Shown here one piece after another: positions 14,486-19,137 of a stretch of 19,269 bases of DNA; position 1 is the first letter of the stretch; each line of letters starts with the position of its first letter. The notes under the pieces were generated by a model. It made no database searches, was not told where the DNA came from, and worked only from the letters and a program-made list of their open reading frames with translations. The position numbers and the translations under genes were made by a program. Origin of the DNA: Baffinella frigidus (taxonomy: Eukaryota > Cryptophyceae > Cryptomonadales > Baffinellaceae); assembly GCA_026770585.1 (NCBI GenBank), contig MU646584.1, forward strand, positions 298,530 through 317,798, read 5' to 3'.

Positions 14486-14589
14486 TATCCCTTAAGTGAC
14501 CAGTAGGCTCATACGCCCTACGGTAGGGCCCTAGGACCTGCCTAGGGCGAGTTAGGGTGAATATTCACCCTATGGTCACTTAAGGGATA
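14486..14589 (+). mobile_element. Family B element (copy 9), complete
   Basis: 104 bp. TATCCCTTAAGTGACCAG to ATGGTCACTTAAGGGATA, with near-perfect outer arms. The core is GCCCTACGGTAGGGCCC and AGGACCTGCCTAGGGC. The inner hairpin at 14553-14572 is the perfect 20-bp palindrome TAGGGTGAATATTCACCCTA. Confidence 0.94.
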
Positions 14590-14635
14590 TCAGTCACGCA
14601 CCCTGCTAGCGTGGGGACACAGCCCCACGCAGAAG

Positions 14636-14756
14636 TACAGGGGTACCTCGCTCATAAGAAACACCCCCTCCCCTAGGACCACCATAGGGCCCTAGGCATA
14701 GGCCTACTGTAGGGTCCTAGGGGGGGGCGGTTTCTTATGAGCGAGGTACCCCTGTA
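14636..14756 (+). mobile_element. Family A element (copy 14), near consensus
   Basis: TACAGGGGTACCTCGCTCAT to ATGAGCGAGGTACCCCTGTA. The core is AGGACCACCATAGGGCCC, AGGCATAGGCCTACTGTAGG and GTCCTAGG. It matches the majority base at nearly every position and can serve as the family reference. Confidence 0.95.
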
Positions 14757-15007
14757 CACTTCGGAGTTGCTGAGACAGACCTTTGGCACGACCAACACGC
14801 CCGTCATGTATTGTGAGGACTCTCCGGGGATAGGCCCGCCTCGGGAGACGTTGGAGCCATTGGCTGGAGAAATGCACCCCCACCGAGGCTGTGTCTGAGC
14901 AGGGGCGCCGCGCGAGGTTGCTAGTGGCTATGTCTCGGTCATTTGACCAGGCCGTAATCTGGTACAAATCCACTGAATTTACAGCGAATTCACTACCTCG
15001 AGACGTA
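14757..15007. other. Unassigned spacer with a short repeat shared with the right edge
   Basis: ATGCACCCCCACCGAGGCTG at 14873, continuing TGTCTGAGC and GGGGCGCC, is similar to 19086-19127 (AATCCACCCCCGCCGAGGCT, TCCGAGC, GGAGCACC), which directly precedes the terminal array. No gene is supported. Confidence 0.45.
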
Positions 15008-15112
15008 TATCCCTTAAGTGCCCAGTAGGCTCATACGCCCTACCGTAGGGCCCTAGGACCTGCCTAGGACCTCTAGGCCCTCAAATTTGGAGGCCTGGTC
15101 ACTTAAGGGATA
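15008..15112 (+). mobile_element. Family B element (copy 10), complete
   Basis: 105 bp. TATCCCTTAAGTGCCCAG to TGGTCACTTAAGGGATA. The core is GCCCTACCGTAGGGCCC and AGGACCTGCCTAGGACC. The hairpin at 15075-15096, AGGCCCTCAAA with TTTGGAGGCCT, has two adjacent mismatches in eleven pairs. TA doubles at the left boundary (GTATATCCC). Confidence 0.94.
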
Positions 15113-15191
15113 GCCACTAGAGCCCAGACTGCGTGTGGAGCAGCAGCCCTCCCTGGTCGAACTGCACACGAGGCGGGCGTGTTGGTGTTAG

Positions 15192-15316
15192 TAAAGGGGT
15201 ACCTCGCTCATAAGAAATTGCGCCCCCCTAGGACCCTACAGTAGGCCTGTGCCTAGCTAGGGCCCTACGGTGGTCCTATGGGGGGGGCAGTTTCTCATGA
15301 GCGAGGTACCCCTGTA
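15192..15316 (-). mobile_element. Family A element (copy 15)
   Basis: The left end is TAAAGGGGTACCTCG (C to A at the first arm base) and the right end is intact. The core is AGGACCCTACAGTAGGCC, then TGCCTAGCTAGGGCCC with the extra GCTA. It is separated by 19 bp from the next copy in the opposite core orientation. Confidence 0.93.
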
Positions 15317-15335
15317 AAGGGAACACGGAAGGAAA

Positions 15336-15456
15336 TACAGGGGTACCTCGCTCATAAGAAACTGCCCCCCCCCTAGGACCACCGTAGGGCCCTACGCATA
15401 GGCCTACTGCAGGGTCCTAGGGGGGGGCGGTTTCTGATGAGCGAGGTACCCCTGTG
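15336..15456 (+). mobile_element. Family A element (copy 16)
   Basis: TACAGGGGTACCTCGCTCAT to ATGAGCGAGGTACCCCTGTG (final A to G). The core is AGGACCACCGTAGGGCCC with GGCCTACTGCAGGGTCC. The same GTAGGG and CTGCAGGG variants occur in the copy at 13393, suggesting a shared source. Confidence 0.93.
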
Positions 15457-15474
15457 CATGGTGGCCATGTTGGG

Positions 15475-15552
15475 TTCTGCAGATCCCTTCTACGGAACGG
15501 CGTGTCGTTGGGCTATGTTGGGCGAAATTAAAACCTAAAGGACCTAAAGGAC
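15475..15552 (+). repeat. Family F divergent subfamily copy
   Basis: TTCTGCAGATCCC, CTACGGAACGGCGTGTCG, TTGGGCTATGTTGGGC, GAAATTAAAACC and TAAAGGACCTAAAGGAC. It pairs with the minus-strand copy at 3481-3550 rather than with the main family. Confidence 0.75.
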
Positions 15553-15628
15553 GATCCGTAATAAACGTTTCTCTCTCGCATAAAGGTCTCACCGCTGCAC
15601 ACATCGGTTCCATGGCCCAGCAACTAGT

Positions 15629-15910
15629 GAGCCTCGGTGAGACAGGTGACGAGCCTCGGTGGGACAGGTGACGAGCCTCGGTGGTTGACGAATGAACGGT
15701 ATCTTTGGTCTCGCTTGTGCGTCGGGCCTTGACCTCTCGGCCTCTCTCCTCCGAAGCGGGGTCTCACAACTACATAGCGGTCCCATGCATGAGGTGGAGA
15801 CACAATCCATCCGGGAAAAGCTCGTTAGAGCGGCCGCCACGTATGTAGCACAATGCGGAAGGCATGTGCAGCGCTGACGCTGCTTGTTCGGCAATAAATT
15901 ACCAATCTCT
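15629..15910 (+). repeat. Family E dispersed repeat, longest copy
   Basis: It starts with about three tandem units of GAGCCTCGGTGGGACAGGTG (the last degenerate), then GGTTGACGAATGAA, TCTCGCTTGTG, AGCGGGGTCTCA, AGGTGGAGACACAATCCATC, AATGCGGAAGGCATGTGC and AATAAATTACCAATCTCT. The copies at 8573 (5' part) and 181 (3' part) each match one half. Frames across it on both strands show no recognisable protein. Its class is unknown. Confidence 0.78.
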
Positions 15911-15920
15911 AGCGGCCCCA

Positions 15921-16028
15921 TATTCCTTAAGTGGCCGGTAGCCTTAAAAGCTCCTACTTAGTCCTACAAGAAGGGGCCTCTACGACCTGCTGGGGGTCAC
16001 ATATGACCCGCTCGCCACGTGAGGGATA
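15921..16028 (+). mobile_element. Family B element (copy 11), old and diverged
   Basis: TATTCCTTAAGTGGCCGG to CTCGCCACGTGAGGGATA. The core has degraded (GCTCCTACTTAGTCCTAC, then GGGGCCTC) but the hairpin stem GGGTCA/TGACCC at 15994-16009 survives. The stem is better preserved than the core around it. Confidence 0.75.
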
Positions 16029-16118
16029 ATTTCGGGAGACAGTATCACCTATCACGCCAGGTGGCTGGAGCGTTCCAGCCACGAGCGTTTGAAGCCATCT
16101 TAAGGGAAACCACGTTCT

Positions 16119-16157
16119 CAGTGCAAACTCTGTACTTTTCAGTACAAACTTTGTATC
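16119..16157 (+). repeat. Imperfect 20-bp tandem duplication
   Basis: CAGTGCAAACTCTGTACTTT is followed by a near copy, CAGTACAAACTTTGTATCC. It lies against the left end of the family G element. Confidence 0.6.
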
Positions 16158-16158
16158 C

Positions 16159-16486
16159 ACACAGCGGGCTACGAAGGGGGGAAATCGTCAAATCTAAGGC
16201 ATTTTGCGTTACCTGGTAAGTAGGAACAACGCCCATGTCCCTACGGGTTGCCTACCGTAGGTTCCTAGGTCTCATCGCTTATGGGTTATGCAAAATCCGA
16301 AGGGATTTTGCAAAATCCGAAGGGATTTTGCGGGCTTACAAAGGGATTTTGCATAACCCATAAGACTTCGAAGGGATTTTGCATAACCCATAAGCGATGA
16401 GACCTAGGAACCTACGGTAGGCAACGCACCGGGTTATGCAAAACTTATGGGTTATGCAAAATCCCTTCGTAAGCCCGCTGTGTGCA
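16159..16486. mobile_element. Family G nested foldback element (copy 2)
   Basis: The outer ends CACACAGCGGGCTACGAAGG and CCTTCGTAAGCCCGCTGTG are inverted. Inside, 16247-16298 and 16374-16425 form a perfect 52-bp inverted repeat (starts GTTGCCTACCGTAGG, ends GCAAAATCC). The loop and right flank contain further GGGTTATGCAAAATCC and GAAGGGATTTTGC modules in both orientations (16290-16380 and 16431-16468), so many alternative stems are possible. No protein is recognisable. Confidence 0.88.
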
Positions 16487-16827
16487 CTGGAGTTGCGAGG
16501 TTTTACGATTAGCCAGATTTGACTAAAGTTGGAGCCATTACGCACGGGAGCCACCCCACTCTGAACACTACGGGCTACGTTCCAAAATTCATTGCAGGAT
16601 TGTTTCTTGGAAACACGCGAAAAGACAGCAATGATTGGTCACGCTACACTGGATATCTGGGGCTGGCGAGCCTGGTAGCTTTTTGAGCGGTACGTGGTGC
16701 TTTGGTGCTTTATTTTACACTCACATCGAAGGTCACGCCCACCTCACTCTTGAGGAGTTGGGAACGATCTACGGGTGAGCTCCCCAACCCACCTATGCAG
16801 GTTTGGCCGGGATAGGTTGACGCGGTA
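16487..16827. other. Unassigned spacer
   Basis: No convincing gene. GATAGGTTGACGCGGTAAT near 16811 resembles GAATAGGTTAACGCGGGAAT near 17049, so this linker motif recurs next to foldback elements. AACGATCTACG near 16764 recurs at 17381. Confidence 0.4.
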
Positions 16828-16974
16828 ATTTCATATGGAAACACTTTGAATTTATAAACTTGGTTCAACGAAATTTACTACACATGGCGAATCTTTATTA
16901 GTAATATTAAAGGAAACGTGTAGTAATTTTGATTGAATCCAAGTTTGTGAATTAAAAGTGATTCCACATGAAAT
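16828..16974. mobile_element. Family C foldback element (copy 1)
   Basis: 147 bp. Arms: ATTTCATATGGAAACACTTT, AATTTATAAACTTGG, AAATTTACTACAC on the left; GTGTAGTAATTTT, GATTGAATCCAAGTTTGTG, AAGTGATTCCACATGAAAT on the right. It is AT-rich, with centre CTTTATTAGTAATATTAAAG. It is colinear with 18341-18488. No coding frame. Confidence 0.92.
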
Positions 16975-16992
16975 CAGGTGGCCCACCCCCAA

Positions 16993-17010
16993 CACTAAAC
17001 CCTAAACTCT
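16993..17010 (-). repeat. Short CCCTAAA remnant
   Basis: ACTAAACCCTAAACTCT. A second remnant, ACCCTAAACCCTAAC, lies at about 17081-17095. Both are fragments of C-strand telomere-type repeat between foldback elements. Confidence 0.6.
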
Positions 17011-17028
17011 TACCTGCATCCAGCACGC
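17011..17028 (+). repeat. 18-bp linker repeat TACCTGCATCCAGCACGC (1 of 4)
   Basis: The identical 18-mer occurs at 17258-17275, 17535-17552 and 17661-17678. Here and at 17661 it extends to AGGG(T/G)CCGGCACGAA. Foldback elements occupy the intervals between copies. Confidence 0.9.
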
Positions 17029-17111
17029 AGGGTCCGGCACGAATGCAAGGAATAGGTTAACGCGGGAATGAGTCGGTCCACCCTAAACCCTAACATCCCT
17101 AGCCCCCAACC

Positions 17112-17250
17112 TTATCCGGGGAAACTTATTTTTCTTTCATTTCCTGGCAAAGAAAACAACTACACCATTCGTTCTTACTGGTGATATTAAAGCAATTATG
17201 TAGTGATTTTCGTTGCCAGGGGATGAAAGACAAATAGGTTTCCCCGGATA
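17112..17250. mobile_element. Family C-related foldback element
   Basis: TTATCCGGGGAAACTTATTT, TTCTTTCATTTCCTGGCAA on the left; TTGCCAGGGGATGAAAGACA, AATAGGTTTCCCCGGATA on the right. The centre (GTGATATTAAAGCAATTATG, TAGTGATTTT) is like the centre of family C (GTAATATTAAAGCAAACGTG, TAGTAATTTT), but the arms differ. This looks like a shared core with exchanged ends. Confidence 0.88.
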
Positions 17251-17257
17251 AAACTCT

Positions 17258-17275
17258 TACCTGCATCCAGCACGC
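17258..17275 (+). repeat. 18-bp linker repeat (2 of 4)
   Basis: TACCTGCATCCAGCACGC, preceded by AAACTCT as at 17004. It lies immediately after the 17112 element and is followed by short CCCTGAACCC repeats. Confidence 0.9.
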
Positions 17276-17341
17276 CCTGAACCCTGAACCCAGCACAAAT
17301 CGTAGGCCTACGACCTTCGTACGACTTCTTACGACCTCCTT

Positions 17342-17365
17342 CTTAGGGTTTAGGGTGTAGGACTT
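17342..17365 (+). repeat. Short TTTAGGG/TGTAGG remnant
   Basis: CTTAGGGTTTAGGGTGTAGG in the G-strand direction, opposite to the CCCTAAA bits about 250-350 bp to the left. Confidence 0.6.
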
Positions 17366-17386
17366 AGGACTTCGGTGGTCAACGAT

Positions 17387-17534
17387 CTACGCTAGACCTG
17401 AGTGTGGGCAATCGCATCGAGTCGCTTTACACAAAAAGGCCGGATGTCCGGCCTTTTCTCCAAAAGTTGACAGAATTTGAAGGGAATTCGTCGAAATCGA
17501 CTTTTGCGATTGCCTCCACTCAGGTCTAGCGTAG
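17387..17534. mobile_element. Foldback element with CTACGCTAGACC ends
   Basis: 148 bp. The left CTACGCTAGACCTGAGTG, then GGCAATCGCA, is inverted on the right as TGCGATTGCC, then CACTCAGGTCTAGCGTAG: 28 of 30 positions pair. Inside is a smaller perfect hairpin, AAAAGGCCGGA-TG-TCCGGCCTTTT, at 17433-17456. It has terminator-like shape, but the context is not bacterial. No coding frame. Confidence 0.92.
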
Positions 17535-17552
17535 TACCTGCATCCAGCACGC
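17535..17552 (+). repeat. 18-bp linker repeat (3 of 4)
   Basis: TACCTGCATCCAGCACGC, directly abutting the right end of the 17387 foldback with no spacer. Confidence 0.9.
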
Positions 17553-17559
17553 GCAATTT

Positions 17560-17620
17560 GTCACGTCCCTCTCCGGAAATTCGGTGTCACGTCCCTCTCC
17601 GGATTTCCGGGGAGGGACGT
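17560..17620. repeat. GTCACGTCCCTCTCCGGA duplication and hairpin
   Basis: GTCACGTCCCTCTCCGGA occurs twice in tandem (period 25 bp). The second copy pairs with TCCGGGGAGGGACGT to make a hairpin at 17589-17620, with a mismatch in the stem. Confidence 0.8.
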
Positions 17621-17660
17621 ACCCCGTAGCCTATCGAGTGGACCCCTGACCCCTAACCCT

Positions 17661-17678
17661 TACCTGCATCCAGCACGC
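17661..17678 (+). repeat. 18-bp linker repeat (4 of 4)
   Basis: TACCTGCATCCAGCACGC, preceded by CCCCTAACCCT and followed by AGGGGCCGGCACGAA, nearly as at 17029-17043. Confidence 0.9.
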
Positions 17679-17697
17679 AGGGGCCGGCACGAAGTTT

Positions 17698-17752
17698 GAG
17701 GAGCCGTCAGGGGAGTAGTCCTGCACCTGAAAAGGGGGTAAAAGAACAGGTT
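17698..17752 (+). repeat. GAGGAGCCGTCAGGGGAG ... GAACAGGTT repeat (1 of 3)
   Basis: GAGGAGCCGTCAGGGGAG, then CCTGCACCTGAAAAGGGGG and AAGAACAGGTTATT. The first block recurs at 18529. The second block recurs near 18055 and near 18571. It is probably a linker left between nested elements. Confidence 0.8.
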
Positions 17753-17790
17753 ATTGGTGAAGAGCCAGGGGGTGCTCCGCGGTAACGGTG

Positions 17791-17848
17791 AGGTAACGGA
17801 AACTCGGGCTCTCAGCGCCCGAAAATCCCTGAGTAGCCCGCTGTGTGG
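17791..17848 (+). mobile_element. Family G right-end half element
   Basis: AGGTAACGGAAACTCGGGC, GCCCGAAAATCCC, then GAGTAGCCCGCTGTGTGG. It matches 4922-4978 throughout and the G terminus at 16464-16486. No matching left end was found upstream. Confidence 0.7.
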
Positions 17849-17885
17849 TACCATATCGACGGGGACGACGCGGGAAGCTAGTAGG

Positions 17886-18035
17886 GTAACGGACTGAAAA
17901 TGGGGTAGTTAGGCCTACGGTATTGACTACGGTAGGCCGTAGGGGCGTAGGAGCCCCCCTAGGAGCCCTCCTAGGCCCCTACGGCCTACCGTAGTCAATT
18001 CCGCAGGCCTAACTACCCCAGTTTTAGCCCGTTAG
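17886..18035. mobile_element. Long-armed palindrome, about 150 bp
   Basis: The arms pair over about 60 bp with few mismatches: left GTAACGGACTGAAAATGG, GGTAGTTAGGCCTACGG, ATTGACTACGGTAGGCCG, TAGGGGC; right the inverse, ending CCAGTTTTAGCCCGTTAGC. The small centre has its own dyad (CCTAGGAGCCCTCCTAGG). The arms include short internal inverted motifs (GGCCTACGG, CTACGGTAG). No coding frame. Confidence 0.93.
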
Positions 18036-18054
18036 CCTGTGAAAGCGGGAGACC

Positions 18055-18087
18055 TCCTGCACCTGAAAAAGAGGGGGAAGAACAGGT
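18055..18087 (+). repeat. CCTGCACCTGAAAA ... GAACAGGTT repeat (2 of 3)
   Basis: CCTGCACCTGAAAAAGAGGG, then GGAAGAACAGGTTATT, between two foldback elements. It is preceded by AAGCGGGAGACCTC, which recurs at about 18307-18320. Confidence 0.8.
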
Positions 18088-18303
18088 TATTCCACGCCAG
18101 GGTAGAAGCGGGGTTTTCTTACACACTCGTTCGTAATAGATGGCTCATCCTGGTACACGTTCTTATTTAAAAAGATTATTGCTGCGGCAAAGAGCTCCAA
18201 TTCCCAACACTTTTGGCGTGTTTCCCAGGTAGAATCAACTTTACTTCAAGATCGTGTAGTAAAAATGAAATACCGACGTCTGACCTGGCGTGGTGGTGAA
18301 CAG
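18088..18303. mobile_element. Foldback element with CCACGCCAGG ends
   Basis: CCACGCCAGG near 18091 is inverted as CCTGGCGTGG near 18284. GAACAGGTTA occurs just outside both ends (about 18079 and 18299) and may be a 10-bp target duplication. The interior includes the GAGCTCCAATTCCCAACACT segment related to the 6579 hairpin, and ATCGTGTAGTAAAAATGAAA, resembling the family C core. Confidence 0.72.
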
Positions 18304-18340
18304 GTTAAGCGGGAGACCTCTGTTAACACATGCTGGTACG

Positions 18341-18488
18341 CATCTCATACGGAAACACTTGTAATTTATAAACTGGATTCAATGAAATTTACTACACAAA
18401 ACGATCTTTAATAGTAATATTAAAGCAAACGTGTAGTAATTTTGAATGAAACCAAGTTTGTATGTTATAAGTGTTTCCATATGAGATG
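18341..18488. mobile_element. Family C foldback element (copy 2)
   Basis: 148 bp. CATCTCATACGGAAACACTT, AATTTATAAACTGGATTCAA, AAATTTACTACACAAAACG; right side GTGTAGTAATTTTGAATGAA, ACCAAGTTTGTATG, AAGTGTTTCCATATGAGATG. It is colinear with 16828-16974, but the outermost 6 bp differ between copies. Confidence 0.92.
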
Positions 18489-18528
18489 CTACTTGTGTTG
18501 ACAGCCGTACGGGGGACAGAGTTGCGTC

Positions 18529-18604
18529 GAGGAGCCGTCAGGGGAGAACTTCTCCCCTGACGTGCAGGAAGTCCTGCACCTGAAAAGGGGGTGGAAGAAC
18601 AGGT
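18529..18604 (+). repeat. Linker repeat (3 of 3) with an 11-bp hairpin
   Basis: GAGGAGCCGTCAGGGGAG is followed by its inverted partner, so that GTCAGGGGAGA-ACT-TCTCCCCTGAC is a perfect hairpin at 18536-18560. Then CCTGCACCTGAAAAGGGGG and AAGAACAGGTTCC follow. The 17.7-kb copy lacks the inverted half. Confidence 0.82.
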
Positions 18605-18927
18605 TCCACTTAGCAGCGAGCGAGGACCTTTTCACCTTGAATTCAAGGCGAAATTCCGGTTAGGTTCCAGGGCAATGGATAAGATTATAGTACCAATAGT
18701 TTAGATAGACTGTATCCGTGAAGCCCCCAGTGGCTTCTAAGTGGATGAATCCCAACACGGTCAGACCGGTCATGGCGCCATGTATCCTGGAGGCTATGGG
18801 TCCGCTCTCCTAAACCCCCGACTGCTGACGACGCGCTCTCCTGATCTCCTGACACTGTCCTCCAGGCCTCCAGAACCAAAGCCTCGAGGAGCCACGCAAG
18901 GCTGGAGGGGGGGGCATCCTAATGCGA
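18605..18927. other. Unassigned spacer
   Basis: Short overlapping frames of about 65 residues lie on both strands at 18685-18941. None has a recognised motif or family, and I see no repeat partner in the window. A G-run (18907-18914) is near the end. I do not call a gene. Confidence 0.4.
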
Positions 18928-19081
18928 AAAGCTTACGTTAACGGACCCCTTAACGGGTCGGTTAACGTGGGCTTGCAAGCTCTAAAACGATTTTAAAAGC
19001 GATTTCAGGACTTTTAAAGCCCACGAATGTTTTCCATTATACATTTTGTACCAAAGTTACTACTCCGTTAACGTAAGCTTT
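18928..19081. mobile_element. Foldback element with AAAGCTTACGTTAACGGA ends
   Basis: A perfect 18-bp inverted terminal repeat (18928-18945 and 19064-19081). Next to the left end is a second dyad, GTTAACGGACCCC with GGGTCGGTTAAC. ACGTGGGCT / AGCCCACGA is a further internal pair. The interior is AT-rich. It is the last element before the terminal array. Single copy, no coding frame. Confidence 0.9.
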
Positions 19082-19082
19082 C

Positions 19083-19127
19083 TGCATGAATCCACCCCCG
19101 CCGAGGCTGCTTCCGAGCTGGGAGCAC
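19083..19127 (+). repeat. Short repeat shared with 14868-14912
   Basis: ATGAATCCACCCCCGCCGAG, GCTGCTTCCGAGC and GGAGCACC align with the segment at 14868-14912 with roughly three quarters identity by eye. It forms the boundary to the terminal array. Confidence 0.5.
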
Positions 19128-19137
19128 CGGGTCTAGC

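Noticed and set aside
2297-15456. Family A as rolling-circle (Helitron) or LTR-derived pieces
   Set aside because: Symmetric inverted ends with TA flanks do not fit Helitron (no inverted termini, TC..CTRR ends) or solo LTR structure (direct, TG..CA ends with 4-6 bp duplications).
4575-15613. Recurring peptides such as QGYLAHKKPPPPRTLQ and RGTSLIR in frames across many loci
   Set aside because: They are translations of the family A palindrome (TACAGGGGTACCTCGCTCAT, then AAGAAAC). They appear wherever A occurs and in both orientations, so they are repeat shadows and not a protein family.
15589-15921. 110-residue minus-strand frame sharing ALTSFxRMDCxSTS with 100-303
   Set aside because: The similarity is at the DNA level (family E). 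The shared peptide does not continue in one frame between the copies, so coding conservation is not supported.
17433-17456. Rho-independent terminator-like hairpin (GGCCGGA-TG-TCCGGCC with A and T runs)
   Set aside because: It is the inner hairpin of a foldback element in a eukaryotic-type sequence with no upstream gene.
16828-18604. CRISPR array, suggested by the repeated 18-mer and repeated linkers
   Set aside because: Copies are spaced irregularly (about 247, 277 and 126 bp), the intervals hold palindromic elements and not uniform spacers, and the genome is eukaryotic in type.
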